64,000 bases of DNA, from NCBI GenBank assembly GCA_021234155.1, contig JAJEKV010000010.1:9146260-9210259 (forward strand), read 5' to 3'. Source of the DNA: Isoetes taiwanensis (lineage: Eukaryota; Streptophyta; Lycopodiopsida; Isoetales; Isoetaceae). Both the position numbers and the translations under genes were made by a program. Of this stretch, positions 12,185 to 24,815 are shown piece by piece. The notes below the pieces were generated by a model, which was not told where the DNA came from, searched no databases, and saw only the letters and a program-made list of their open reading frames with translations. Within the stretch, counting starts at the first letter, position 1. Every line of letters starts with the position of its first letter.

Positions 12185-12762
12185 TGTTTGGGGTCTGGTT
12201 CGAACTCCCGCAAGACAGCCCTCTCGTGAGGACCTTTGATCTAACAGAGAATCCGGGACTATGTCACGGGATTTGCAAGAAAACAAGAGAAAGGGAAAAA
12301 GAAAACAAGAACAATGAGACACAATAATAAGCTTCCTTGATATCAATGATGATGATACATGAGCTCTCGCAATCGAGAGAAAACTGAAGTGAGACAAGAC
12401 TCAAAACTCATCTAAAACTCATGTGCTAGATCTACTCATATATATAGTACAATGGCCTTTGGCCCAATATAGACACTGGACCGATTTCGTGCCGACTCTC
12501 GAAGGAGGCCTCGATTGCAGGTGAATGCCGGGCGGTGCCTCTTGAAGTGCTCGAATCACTGACGCCGACGCCGAAAGCGGTGACGGTCCGCCACTTGTCC
12601 TGGCGCTTTGGTAGGCAGACGCAGCTTTGATTGCGGGTCTCACGCCTCGGGTCTTTGTTGGGCCTTTGACGACCGACCGCGGTCCGGTTCTGTGGATCCT
12701 TGGCCTTGACTTGGTCCGTCATGTGCATGAATAGTCATGTACCAGGAGGCACAAGACTAACG
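12185..12762 (-). repeat. 5' LTR of the Ty3/gypsy element
   Basis: 578 bp, from TGTTTGGGG at 12185 to ACTAACG at 12762, matching 1012-1603. The outer end should be CA on the plus strand but is CG. It contains the same TATA-like segment (complement of about 12433-12452). It is shorter than the partner because of small deletions, mostly inside G or C runs. Confidence 0.9.
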
Positions 12763-12767
12763 TTGAG
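12763..12767. repeat. Target-site duplication (right) of the Ty3/gypsy element
   Basis: TTGAG, identical to 1007-1011, immediately outside the 5' LTR. Confidence 0.85.
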
Positions 12768-14180
12768 CAAGAACATAAGATGTGCCTTCAGAATTGTGTT
12801 CATCCAAATCGCCATGGCGATTTCTTGGAGCATTAAGCTTCCATAAATTAGAGCTTGCCTGATTATGTACGGATGGAAAGCTTGCAATCATATGGTAAGA
12901 ATCATCTACATACCGAAAATACAAATGAATTCTCAAAACTTACCCGTATTTGAGTAAGAAAACCTCCTATTTCTCTGATATTTTGTTGTAGAACGCCTTT
13001 ATTTTTACTATTTCTCTTTGCTATTTCTCTGATCTTTGCTATTTCTCTGATCTGTAGAATACCTTGGCTATGGAAATTTTATTGAGATTACAGAGTTGTG
13101 GAATATCTTGGCTACAAGTTACAAAGATCTACATAGAGGTGACCAACCCAAGGGAGTGGCAAGCGAAAAGCAAGCCCTATCCATGATTTGAGATTTCTCT
13201 GCGCATGCCCATATGCCTCGATAGAATGTGGGCTCTACCATCCGAGAGCAAGCAACCTAAATGCATTGATATCCAGAATTTTGCATGCCCAATTATAGAT
13301 TTAAGAGCTCGCCTACACATGCCCTCTATATGCCTCGGCAAGCAAAACCATTTGAGAGCAAGCAATCGATGCCTCAAGTAAATGTAAACGAGAAACGAAA
13401 AATGTAAATACCTTTGAGATCCCCTTTGTTTCTATGCTTAGATCTTCCGATTTTCTGCCGTTAGGCGGATCTTCTATAGTGGCCTCCAAACTCAAGGAGG
13501 ATCTAGAAGGCTCAGATTCGTTTTAGAGTGAGAACAGTCAGAACAACCTCCATAGCCAAAATAGCTGCCAAAGCCCATGCCGGAATGACTTCCAAGAAGC
13601 CCTATAATAAAAGGTCTGGATATGGCCGCTACATAAATATTGAGATCTGAAGTTATGTAACAAAAGCCCTGTCTATGGCCTTGAGATATCACCTTTGCTA
13701 TAGCCTCTGTAGAAACTATGACATTCAAAACCCTGTAATGAAAGCCATGGCTATGGCTGCTGCAAAAAACCTTGAAGATCTGAAAGTCCTGTAAAAAATC
13801 GTTGAATATCCTTGAAGATCCAGAAGCCCTGTAAAAATTCTTCCTTGAAGATCCGGAAGCCCTGTAAAAATTCTTTGACATGGCGATGCGGTCCTACATG
13901 GTAATGAGATTCTGCAATGTCTGGAAAAGAAGGAAACGATAGAGAAAATCCAGAGATTCGAAAGAGAAGAAAGCAGGTCCGGCATGGTTGCTCGCTACCC
14001 ACTCGTGGCCGCAACCAACATAGTCCCTACCCACAGTAAAATTTAAAGTGGATGACCAACACCTAATTCTCTATTCCTGCCCATGTTGGGCGCGACAATT
14101 TCAAATTAAAGCGAACCGCTTTTTGCTTATGGTGGACCCGGAGACCTGTATTCAAAATTCTCAAAATCTCGTTATTTTAT
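12768..14180. other. Non-coding flank with short local repeats
   Basis: I recognise no gene. It holds a short tandem run of CTATTTCTCTGATCTTTG near 13008-13054, a loose duplication of an ATGCC..ATATGCCTCG..GAGAGCAAGCAA block (13205 and 13320), and the 33-bp tandem repeat listed separately. The short frames on the minus strand follow these repeats and show no domain. Confidence 0.5.
13771..13875 (+). repeat. Tandem repeat, 3 units of 33-40 bp
   Basis: Three units start CTTGAAGATC at 13771, 13811 and 13844. Each continues to an AAGYCCTGTAAAAA block. The last two units are nearly identical over 32 bp; the first is longer and more diverged. Confidence 0.8.
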
Positions 14181-14184
14181 CTAA

Positions 14185-14840
14185 TTAATAAATTCGTGTT
14201 TTTTTGAGGCAATATATGATAGACCTTCTTTGCAATATAGTATGAATATGCAACAAACCCGAAGCCTCTCCATGTAACAAAATAGTCAGCATCGTAGGAG
14301 AGGTGCCGTGCATCCAATTGATCAATGTATAATCCAAAGAGTGTAGGAGATAGAGGGCAGCTGTGATGTACTCCAATATTGCTATTGATTTGAGTACTGA
14401 TGTTCGGAGCTTAGCAAACACCCTTTTATAGAGCCTATAACCTGCATTTTGAAGATCTTGTGGGACTCCAAGCGCGTGCAATCTCTGCCAAAGGAGCTCC
14501 CGATGTATTGTATCAAAAGCAGAAGTGAAATCCATAGAGCATATAAAAAGGTCATGTTTTAAGATTTGAATATGTTCGATAAGCATATGCAATGTGAAAA
14601 TATGATACATCGTAGAATAGCCCAGGCGAAAGCCTGCCTGCTCTACAATGCGTAGTTCTACCTATGTTGCCAACTTTTTCTGAGTAATACTTGCTAAGAA
14701 CTTGAAAAAATTAGACTAACCATGATAATGCGATAATTAAAAGGGCCATTTGGGTTACCTATTTGGTTTGGGGGGGATAGCCTTACTAATAGCCCAAGTT
14801 TTTGGCAATCTGTCTTGCCAACAAGCCAACCATTTGATAG
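14185..14840 (-). pseudogene. LINE reverse transcriptase fragment (minus strand)
   Basis: The minus strand carries the first half of a non-LTR RT. It reads a NYRIIMVS box, then YHIFTLHMLIEH, the palm motif SMDFTSAFDTIHRELLWQRL, then LYKRVFAKLRTS and the PLSPTLFGLYIDQL block near 14365-14320. After this it runs into YDADYFVTW-like text, suggesting passage towards the YADD box. There are frame shifts at several points. It ends near 14190, in front of AT-rich DNA. A plus-strand piece of a similar element starts at once on the other side. Confidence 0.8.
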
Positions 14841-14842
14841 TA

Positions 14843-16140
14843 GTATCCGGGGTTCATCGGGGGATGCCCTCTCCCCAACATTGTTTGGGCTTTACATTGA
14901 TCAATTGGAGAGTCGGCTAGCTGAGTGATAATGGGGGCGGCGGAGCTCACCTTCTCTACCGACATCATCAGTAATTAATATATGCCGATGATGTGGACCT
15001 CCTAACTTACACAGACGGACATACACTTGATATCTCACTGATGCCACGGACACGATACCCCGCAACGTATCGATATCGCGGCGTCAACTTGCCAAGACTA
15101 AAGGTGGTTTTTCATATCATCTCCACGTCCACAGATACAAATATTTGGGAATGGACTTTCCTTCTACTATGCACTATGACACATTCATGTGGCTCTGGCA
15201 ACAACGCCGAAGCTGGAAGGCACTATATGCAATGCAAAACAATAGTCATAGAGCAGAGTTATGCGATTGGGCCTATCAGTCCACACCTGTTCAAGGTCTT
15301 AATGGAGCCTATCCTTTTATACGAGGTTGAAGTATGGGGCCCGATGAGTATCCCTCGCTACTTGGAATGACTTGGAGCGGTCGGAATGCCTTCTTGGTAC
15401 GAGCACTGGGGTGAAGTCCACGATCTCATATCAAATTCTACTGCGGGAGGCGAGGATTCTTGCCTCTTGAGGAGACCCCTTGATAAGCCACATTGTCTAT
15501 TTTGAAGGTGGTCAATATGGGACGATGCTCGTCTCTCTAAACAAAGCTATATCATGGCAATGGGGCATGGCCTCAAGGCCTTCTTGGAGGGAAAAGAGAG
15601 CCCAATGGTTGGCTAGATGGAATGTGCAAGAGCATAGGTGCATACATGTGTAAAACAGAGATAGATCGCCATAGTTTGAGGCAATATCTTGACGCTTGCT
15701 TCCTCAACAAGCTTTGGGATGCCAATGCCCTTGAACAGTCAAGACAAAGACACTACCGCCATATAAATTCCACATTAGAAGGAGGCCCGCAATGGTACCG
15801 TGATATTCACTTTGCCCATGAAAAGGCTTGAGACTCATTGCCTCCATTCGCATGCGGGGGCACATCATCTCGAATTGAGGCGGGCGGATGGATTGGTGAG
15901 CCGGGACAAGCTCCGCCAATGTTGCCAAATGGGAGTCATTGGGGATGAATCATACCCTTCAAAGTTGCCCAAAGATATGATCAAATCTGGACGCGATATC
16001 TTGAAGTTGGTCAGCCCGCCAGCCGCTACATGTGACATTGAGCACGCGGCATTTATGCACGGGTCTTTGGGATCATACCTTTCGGGGAGGTTATGGACAT
16101 GCGAGATCAGCTATGTCCCGGGCACACTTGACATGTATAT
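14843..16140 (+). pseudogene. LINE reverse transcriptase and C-terminal fragment (plus strand)
   Basis: Starts with a second copy of the same RT block (GCPLSPTLFGLYIDQLE-like, 14851-14905), followed by the catalytic YADDVDLLTYTDG (14980-15020). Then come typical plant LINE C-terminal parts: FPSTMHYDTFMWLW, LMEPILLYEVEVWGP, GVKSTISYQILLREAR, MASRPSWREKRAQWL, and finally AGAHHLELR, CCQMGVIGDE and FMHGSLGSYLSG near 15855-16090. Broken by at least five frameshifts or stops. It ends in TATATG-rich DNA around 16140. It would copy its own RNA by target-primed reverse transcription; this copy is dead. Confidence 0.8.
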
Positions 16141-16159
16141 GTGTATATATATTTATTTC

Positions 16160-16960
16160 ATGATGATGTATATATGTGCGGTTTGACAACATTATTATCG
16201 CCTTGCTAGGTTTTTCCCTTGAAAATCCTTCTTCAGTGGCGAGGGTTTTTTTTGACAAAGAATAAGTTTGTTGCGCTCCTTCGGGTCCCATAGGCCAATT
16301 GGTCTCAAAGTGGACGATAAAAATCATTCTTATTCTTGAAAAACTTGATTCAAAATAACGTTGATAATTGAACGCTAATAGTCCCCTCCCTTCCCCCCTC
16401 CCCTCCCTCCCTCCCCCCAACAAAATTTAAGCAACCGCCTCGCAAAACCTTGAAGATCATGAGCCTTATTGTTGGATGAATGACGCAACCCTTTTTTAAC
16501 TTCCTCCTCTATGAATTGAAGAATATTATGTAGCCTCGGGGGGTAGAATTAGAAATTTAAGCAAGCAGAATTGGCCTCCATCGAATAAGCAAGATGATGA
16601 TGAGGTGTTAAACAACTTGGCAAGGAACATTTTTTCTAGTCAAAACATGTGATGATGTGGAGGTGATGAATGTGACATATGGATGATGATGTGGAAGCGT
16701 TGGTGATGATGTGGCAAGATAACATGTCACCCTTATGATCTTAAACAATTTATTTTGAAGATTCTTTGAAAAGAATGGAATTTTCAATGGGGTGACACGT
16801 GTGTGATGTGACATAATGAAGATGATGTGTATGATGACTTGGCCATTTTAAGTGACGACATGAGTCAATTTAGTGAATAATCATACTATTGAATCAATTG
16901 CTCATTTCATTGCCACGATATATCTAAAGGTAGGATGTGTTCGATACAATATACGAGGAT
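16160..16960. other. Gene-free stretch with simple repeats
   Basis: Contains a CCCTCC-rich polypyrimidine run (16381-16419) and a GATGATG-rich region (about 16590-16830), with GATGATGTGG and GTGACA words scattered in it. No coding signal. Confidence 0.6.
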
Positions 16961-18190
16961 CACACATCAATTCAAACATTTTTCTAATTCCAACGAAGCA
17001 TACCTCCCTGTTTTCCAACATAAACCTATAATTCTTGATGGCAATGCATCTGGATCAACTACCATGCCCAATTGTTTTTTAAGTTGTTTGTAGTCAGCAT
17101 TAAACCATACATTTTGAAAGAATTTTCTACTAGCATGGGCGATACCAAAAAGCATGTGTACTAAAAATGTTATAGTAGGGTAAGCAAAGTCTCAGCAAAT
17201 GCAACATTGTGTCTTGGAGAGTTTGGTATTTTAAATTACCTTCAAGTACATGAGCTAATGTCCATGCATATTCATTAGCTCTAGAATAATACAATCGAAT
17301 GTGAGGGGCCAGAGCATGTATAACAAAGGATTGGAGATGTATAAGTTGTTAGTTGAGTGACAGACAAAACGGATAATGATCGAATTTTATCTTCTCATCT
17401 CTATGACTTATAGATCTAAAATGATATTCAAATCTTGCACTTGGGAAATGACATAATCAATAACATTGGTACCACTTCTCTGCCTATCATGCCTACATGT
17501 AATACCTTTAAAGCATGGCTTGATCCTTTATAAATTACCATCTCAAAAACTTTACACAATTGGATGAGTTCCCTTTCAAATGTTGAGACATGCTTATTAG
17601 CTTCAACTGATGAATATGGCAAAGCCGTATTATTAGAAGACATCCTTAGAGGCTCACTCGCATCCTCAAAGATAAGCTGAGCAGCTTGCATTGTAGTAGT
17701 GCAAGCAAGAAATCACCAAGAACAATAACATGCCCTAACTCTTATAATTGAGCAATGTCATCATAAAAATCACCATACAGATCATAATCCACATCATATT
17801 CATTATAGAAATGTGGTGATGTAGGTGGAAAGTAATATGTAGCAATAAAATGGCACTACTATTTGCGCAATGGACCTTGACTCACATGAAACAATTATAT
17901 CTATCAGCTTTTTGAAGTGTGATATATCGAGCAAGGGTATTCCTAAAATAGCAAGCAATTCTACCACATCCCTCATGCCCATGACAGTCATTAAATAATG
18001 AACAAGGTGCTGCGCACGAGGGGTGCCTTCTAGTGGCCTGAAAATATGTTTTCATGGTTTTTATAGAAAGTAGGTTAGATTTCATCATTCCATGGTTTGC
18101 TTGTTTTGTGTTGTAGAACTTAGTAGATACTTTGCATGTGGAGAAGCATGTTGTGTGTGTCTTAGCTTTGGAGACATCGCACATGAGGGG
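16960..18190 (-). other. Unassigned minus-strand open frames
   Basis: Several minus-strand frames of 60-100 codons lie in one line: 17155-16967, 17691-17428, 17991-17803 and 18184-17882. The rightmost has a Cys-rich patch (SCAAPCSLFNDCHGHEGCG). I recognise no domain. Their shared strand and spacing could mark an old gene or transposon relic, but codon-level evidence is weak. Confidence 0.25.
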
Positions 18191-18199
18191 TAGGGGTTA

Positions 18200-20890
18200 G
18201 AATGAGGGGTAGGGGTGCAGTTGCGCACCTCTGTTACTCTTTAGGAGGCATCCGCCCCAGATAAACCATCCACCATGCGGGGTCCCAAAAAAAGAACGAC
18301 TCACATTTTATATAGGGGCTTTATTGTAAGAATTTTGTCAGTTTAAGATATATTATTACAATATGTATGCAAGGATTTCTTACTTTCGACATTGGAGACA
18401 CACCAAATTAGATGAAGCCTGAGGGCTTAGCAAAACTTCTGGAAAGCAAGAAGCACGAAATCTCGAAAGCATTGTTGGCTATATTAATTAAAAATAAAAA
18501 TAAGGTTTTTAGAGCGAGCTTGGATAGAGAGGCCAGGATTCGATTTATCAAGAGGGCGTATAAACATTCGCCTAGGGAATCCATCTCTTGATTGAAGCTT
18601 TTCTCTGTTGATCTGGACTACAATACAAGAGTTGGAAATTTTGGATTCACTCCAGTTGAAGAAGAAGGCTTCCAAGGAAGAGAGGAAAGTTGGAGGCCGG
18701 GAATCCTTTATCTGGTTCAAATCCCAAGCTAATGCTGAAAATTTAACATGATGAAATGCCGCTCTTTCCTTTGGCTGATCCCATGGGCGTCAATGTTTTG
18801 CACCAATTTCTTACCTAATAGCAACACTTCGCATTGCTGATGTGGAATTTTTTTATTTGCTTGAGACATGCCAGCATTGCATTTTTATTTTTATTTTTGA
18901 ATCATGGATATATTATGAAAGGATATGCTTAGCGCCAACAAGTAGTTCCACATGACAACACGGCAATACAACATCATACACATGCTCTTCTTGCCAACAA
19001 AAAAAAAAAAAATGCCAATCATCTATGCAATACTTGTTTATGCACATATCTTTATTAACCTTGCAATATTTTTGTTTGGTATTTATTGGGGAATATTTAC
19101 GGCAAGGTTGGGCCTAGATCTCGCCCTTGTATTGTATGCTAAACCGTATGGAAGGCATATGTTTTCACCGGATTCGAGGGAGCTTTGTTGGCCGATGAAG
19201 GTCAATCTTCCTATTTCGCTTGAGGGATGTCATTATTTTGCCGCTGTTAAAGCGCGGTATCAAGAAGGAAAGGATCTGATGCGCCATTATGGCCACCTTT
19301 TGTTACGGACAACTCTTTGTTGCCATGCCGTTGTCACCCTACGCACTCCCAAGTTTTGAGCGGATGGCGGAAGTCACTTTGATTTAGCGGGGCCAGATCC
19401 CGTTACTGTGCCATCTTTTCTACGAGCATAGCCACAAGGGAGCTTAATTTGGTTGTTTAGAGGTTCGATTCCTTCTGTTGTTCTTGGTGGCCTCGCCAAG
19501 CTCTTATGGCGGCAGATGGGCTATTGCCCTCCGCGCGATATGGGCAAATATGGGGTGATTGTAGCAGACATAATGAAGCCATGGACAGAGAGAGAGTTGG
19601 CGATGGCTATCTCCGGTGAGTGCAGTTGCTACCATGGTTTTGTGGCAATGCTCTTTTTAGACGATATGGGCAATGAAGACCATAGGAAATGTCATGTCTT
19701 TTGTTTTGGCAAAATGTTAGTAGCGATGGATCTGGCACAATGTCGGAAATATGCTACCCCATCAATGGCTGACAGCCAACGTTGTATACAAAACCCATTA
19801 AGGAAACATACGAATGACTTAAGTCCGATATTACCCTTCATGAACGTCTAAAAAATTGTGACACCAATGTCGACCATTATTTTATTTTTTTTTTTATTTT
19901 TTTTTTAGGGCAAGGTTTGTCTTGTATTGCATCTAAAAGAGATACATCCGATGGAATATAATCTCGACCATTATTCCTTCAAACTGTGCAACTATTTTTA
20001 TCTGCAAACTACAATCATTCTAAATGGTTTGAGTCATATACGAAGCCGATAGATAGATGGTATTAGCACAAGGATGTATTTTTTTTTTGCTTCATTTCTA
20101 TTTTAAATAGCATAGAATATACAAACCTTATAATTATTGTGGTTTGCTTAGGCAAATTTCTAGAGTCTTGAGTGAGAGAACATGGTCACTTGCATACTTC
20201 CCTCATGCATTATCAATACAATAACTAGTCCCTTCCCTGATTTAGTAAATAGAGACTCTCATATAATTGGGTTGATTCTTAGAGTTCATATCCCACATTT
20301 CATCAACTAGTTTTAACTGAATGAGCATCTAGAAAATACAAAAATCATGGATATGGCATATGGGATAACGGAAGAACCGCCATCTTTTTATATTTCACAT
20401 CTTTCCCTAACAAGAATAACGAGCTGAGAAATGGAAAAGGTGAAGACCACACAGAAATCTTACCGAATTCTCAAAAATAAGGTGGCCAAACTAGTGATCC
20501 TAGTCTTTCCATGTTTCCAGAACCTTTGTTTGATTTCGGATGCCAATCCATTGGAGGAAATTGTCCGGTTCCCCTCAGTGGCCTCCATGTCTTCCAATCA
20601 TCATCCCGTTATCTTCCCAACATCGCCGGCAAAGATAGATGTGCTAATGCTACCCCCCATTGCCTAATCCCATTTCCAGCTTCTTGATACCTCCCACCAT
20701 CAAGAAGATGCCGGTGACCTTTACTCTATATTTACAAGATATCCGGCTACCTCCAAAGCGGAATATAAGCAAGACTAAAAACCAACAACAAAGGCGAGAG
20801 TTCTCACAACCTATTCCAATTAACTAGCAAAACCAAGAGAGGTTGTTGGTACATCTATAGGGCAAACTTCATTGTCTGATGCCACGGATA
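18200..20890. other. Low-information DNA with two unassigned plus frames
   Basis: Frames at 18952-19359 (135 codons, one hydrophobic stretch YAHIFINLAIFLFGIYWG) and 19453-19851 (132 codons) are the longest, and neither has a known motif. There is a poly-A run at 18990-19002 and a poly-T tract at 19875-19908. A shorter plus frame lies at 20431-20667. I see no convincing gene. Confidence 0.35.
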
Positions 20891-22449
20891 TCTTATATTA
20901 TAATGTTATACCGTAAGTGCGTAGTGCATCGAGCCCTAATTTGAAATGGTCGAGATCATCCGATGCATTCAAGGCCTAGATTTATTGCACGACTTACCAA
21001 CACCTTTGTGATTGGTCGTAAGGCCAACTTAAGGCGTGGTGCGGTGAAAGGGGGGAAAAGGAAAAGGGAAGTGGAAAGAGAGAATGAAGGGCAAAAAAGG
21101 CATGGGGAAAAGGAAAAGGGTAAAAAGAAAAAGGAAAAAAAAAAAAAAGAAAAAGGAAAAGAAAAGGAAAAAAAAGAGAAAGGGTGGGGAAAAGAAAAAG
21201 GCATGGGGAAAAGGAAAAAGGAAAAAAAAAAAAGGGAAAAAAGGGGAAAAAGGAAAAGGGAAGTGGAAAGAGAGAATGTGAAGGCAAAAAAGGCATGGGG
21301 AAAAGGGAAAAGGGTAAAAGGAAAAGGGAAAAGGAAAAAGGGAAAGGAAAGGGAAAAGAAAAAAGGAAAAAAGGAAAAGGGAAGTGGAAAGAGAGAATGT
21401 GAATGCAAAAAGGCATAGGGAAAAGGGAAAGGGTAAAAGGAAAAGGGAAAAAGGAAAAAAATAGAAAAAGAAAAGGAAAAAAAGAGAAAGGGTGGTGAAA
21501 GGAAAAAAAGGCATGGGGAAAAGGGGAAAAGGGTAAAAGGCATAGGGGAAAGGAAAAAAAAAAAGGAAAAGGTAAAAGAAAAAGGGGAAAAAGGAAAAGG
21601 GAAAAGAAAAGGGAAAAGAGGAAAAGGGAAGTGGGAAAGAGAGAATGAAGAAGGGCAAAAAGGCATGGGGAAAAGGGAACAGGGTAAAGGAAAAGGGAAA
21701 AAAAGAAAAAGGAAAGGAAAAGGAAAAAAAAGAAAAGAAAAAAAGAAGTGGGAAAAAGAGAGAATGTGAGGGCAAAAAGGCATGGGGAAAAGAAAAAAGG
21801 GTGGGGAAAAAAGGGCAAAGGGAAAAGGAAATAGAAAAAGAAAAAATGGGGGGGAAAGAGAGAGAGAGGGCAGGAAAAAGGAAATGAGAAAATGGAAAAA
21901 GGGGAAGAGACAAAGGAACATGGAAAGGGAAAAGAAAAGGAAAAGGGTGAGGAGATGGAAAAAAAGGGAAGGTAAAAGGGCATGAAAAACGGAAGGGAGA
22001 AAAAGAAAATGGAAGGAAAAGGTTACACAAAAAAAAAAAAAAGGAAAAGAGGGGAAAAGGAGGAAAAAGAAGGAAAATAGGCATGGAAAAAGGCTAAAGA
22101 GAAAAAGGTTAAGAAAAAGGGAAGACATGGAAAAAGGGAAAAGAGAGGCATAAAAAAAGAAAGGGGAAGGAAAAGGGCAAAAGAAAAAAAAGAAGAGGAA
22201 AAGGTGGAGAATAGAGCAAAAGGAAGGGAAAAGATTATCCGGGAAAACGAGGAAGGGGAAGGAAAGGATGGGAAAACAAAGGAAACATGGGAGAAATGTG
22301 AGGAAAAAAGAAAAAAAAAGTAGAGAAAAATAAGAAAACCAAATGCGGGATGTAAAAAGGGAAAGGGATAGGCTTTTTTTCTCCGTGCATCCCAAAAGCA
22401 TTTATGTTTCATCTCAATGTTTCCAGCCAACGCCGGGCACCATTACTAG
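20891..22449 (+). mobile_element. Helitron-like element A with homopurine array
   Basis: Starts TCTTATATTATAATG after an A, and ends ..GGGCACCATTACTAG before a T, so it shows the Helitron rules: TC start, CTAG end, insertion between A and T, no target duplication. A short imperfect stem (CCAGC / GCCGG with one mismatch) lies about 10 bases before the end. The first 120 bp and the last 80 bp match element B (25644-27448). No Rep/helicase gene is present, so it is non-autonomous. Its bulk is a purine-rich array. Confidence 0.8.
21047..22370 (+). repeat. Homopurine minisatellite array in Helitron A
   Basis: About 1.3 kb that is almost entirely A and G on the plus strand. It is built from GGGAAAAGG-like words, with a recurrent landmark GAAGTGGAAAGAGAGAATG (about 21067, 21261, 21381, 21627, 21740) followed by a GGCAAAAAGGCATGGGG block. 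Landmark spacing varies from about 115 to 245 bp. The long minus-strand frames across it (up to 481 codons of Phe/Ser/Pro/Leu) come from composition. Confidence 0.85.
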
Positions 22450-24755
22450 TAATCCTATATTATATGTTATAGGGTGTTGTATCCGACCCTAGATGAGGGC
22501 CAGGACCACAAATGAATTGATCGTAGATCGAGCGGTCAAACATAGCCTCCTTTTAAGATGTTTTTTACCTTGGCTTTTCTTGGAGTAGAGTGGCGGTTTC
22601 CCTGGTGGGTCGGCTGGTTGGTGGCATAATGAGAATGGATAAATCCGGATCGTGATTGGGAAAGCAGTTTACGGGTTCGTGGATCGTGGTGGAGGTCCGT
22701 GGACATTCTGCACGCTATGAAGGATAAGAAAAGGTCCGATTCACCGGCTATGGCATGCATGTGTGCGGAGGTATGGTGCAGCTACACCTCCCGCGGGTGC
22801 CCGAAAAGTAATATATTTTCCTCAAAGGCCATGGAGAACGAAGTCGATCCCCACCGGAGTACCCAAGAACAGGAGGGCCATCGGGAAGCATCCCGCTTCT
22901 GATTATTTCTCTGTAAATTTTTTGGCGATCTGCGTAAACAGATGAGGCTTATGCAAAGATTAGGCTTCAACCCGCAGAAATCCGTTGGTTAGATAGGTAG
23001 AGGAAGAAGATGAGCCCCCATCTCTTCTGGCAGGAAAACCGTCCTTTGCTAAAACTCTAACCCGTGAGTGATGCAAACAATGGTGGGGGGTTTTTTCGTT
23101 CCAAAGGTATTAGCCAGAGACTATATTCAAGGCTTGATTACTCCATTGATCCTCCTGTCAGACCGCTTTTGCAATGGAGCCGAACTGCAAAGGGTAAAAC
23201 TCGGAGTCGAGAGCTCGCAGTGTGATTGATTGGTATGCACGATTTGTTTTCACATATCCCTATGGGATTGCAATCTTTTTTTGGGGCGGAATTCCGCTAT
23301 TTATTGAAAGGAAGCATTCCTTCTCTAGCCGCCAGAAGTCATATCGGATCTTTGTTGCTCTTTTAAATCGAACCTCAAAGCCTACCAAACGCCGCAATTC
23401 TTTCTCCTCTCTTTTTCTTTGAAACCGTAAGTCCTCAACTCTTTTTCTCCGTTCATTTTAGTACAGATCATATATCTCGCTTTTTGTTCTTAGAAAAAGC
23501 CTTTATATCGGGTCTAGGGTTATTAGAGCGGTCTATTGTTTTTTCAAATTTTATACAAATGCTTTTGTGAGAGAAACATCATTCTATCAACGTGTATTGT
23601 AATTCATAAAACTAAGTTCACTTTTCCATCATGTGTATGTACCGAAAGTTAAGTGTCGGATGCTTTGTAATTTGATATGTGCATGCTATACATCGGATTG
23701 TATTGTTTCTTCACATAGTCATGATAATAAGCGATATAAATGGCATTGCAGTTATATCAATTTCTTTGACATATGTGATGGGCAAAAAAAGATATTTGTG
23801 CGACTTCAAAACTATTCCCCGGCATTGTAGAAGGCAATGAAGGTAAGGTTTGATATCTTTTAGTCCTACTTAGGGGCACTTGCAAATTTAAGCGAAGCCA
23901 AAATATACATGGTTTTGCGGTGGAGTCATGAGTCTTTTTTTCTATTTGAGGGGTAATCACATCGATAAAAAGTCTAATTGAATGCATCTATTGCAATATC
24001 TTTGTATTTTTATGGTCTATTTCACATTACGATGACCATTACCGTGTTTTGATTGATAAGCTACTACCTTTGCTTGCCTATGATAAAATGGCATTGCGAG
24101 AGGTTTTGATTATATAAATGGCTTAGAGTTTGTTACTACATGAGAATTGCACAAATCTGGACTTGCCGGAGATTAATCTATTCCTTTTTAGCAAATCATT
24201 TAATGCCCCTCAATTGGAAATGCATTAAATGTTTGAGCATTTGTTTGATTAGGGGTGGAAGGAAGACAAAAAAAATATGTATCATGGAAGATGCTTCATT
24301 GATATATGACCTCTACTTATTATATTATGAGCAAATGCACTACAACTAAACTAATGGATCTGCATTGGCAGATACAAATCTAAGCTTCTAGGTCATTGGA
24401 TGAAAAAGATAGTGGACACTGGCATCCTCTGCTTCTGCCATTTTTGTATTCAATGTTGTTTTAATCCATGCAGGAAGCAACATCAATAATATCCAACGTG
24501 AAATGTTGCAAAATGATGGAATATTGCACTCATCGTTTTCGCTAATAATTTATGGCACAGGTATATTATTTATGAACACATATATTTCAAATGTTATTAT
24601 AATTTAATAGTGACCTTTAAAAACATAGTAAATAGTACAAGAAATTTATCGCGGCATCCGCCGTTGAAGTCCGCCGACCGCTGCACAATCGCTTTGGATT
24701 AATCTAACAGGCTCCTCCTTTCTTTTATACCAACACAAAGGCCTTTCCAGATCAT

Positions 24756-24815
24756 TCGAGAAAGCGCGAGATGTTCTGATTAACTTCGAGAAAGCGCGAG
24801 ATATTCTGATTAACT
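24756..24815 (+). repeat. 30-bp tandem duplication
   Basis: Two units of TCGAGAAAGCGCGAGAT followed by RTTCTGATTAACT stand side by side with a single difference. They lie in a short GC-richer patch inside Helitron M. Confidence 0.85.

Larger units (their letters stand above)
1012..12762 (-). mobile_element. Ty3/gypsy LTR retrotransposon, 11.75 kb, decayed
   Basis: A complete element on the minus strand. Order in its own sense: 5' LTR (12762-12185), candidate primer site, gag with zinc knuckles, protease, RT, RNase H, integrase, an extra 3' coding region, polypurine tract, 3' LTR (1603-1012). Matching LTRs and an exact 5-bp target duplication (TTGAG) fix both ends. RT before integrase places it in Ty3/gypsy. 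The size, tRNA-Asp-like primer site and 3' extra ORF recall the Tat/Athila branch, but the lineage needs a tree. The outer end of the 5' LTR has changed from CA to CG in the plus reading. The LTRs differ by many substitutions and one-base indels, so the copy looks old and inactive. A 0.7-kb TIR element sits inside it. Confidence 0.9.

Noticed and set aside
20956-22401. 481-codon minus frame and overlapping long frames
   Set aside because: It is open in all frames because the strand is almost pure C/T; the product is only Phe, Ser, Pro and Leu and follows the minisatellite.
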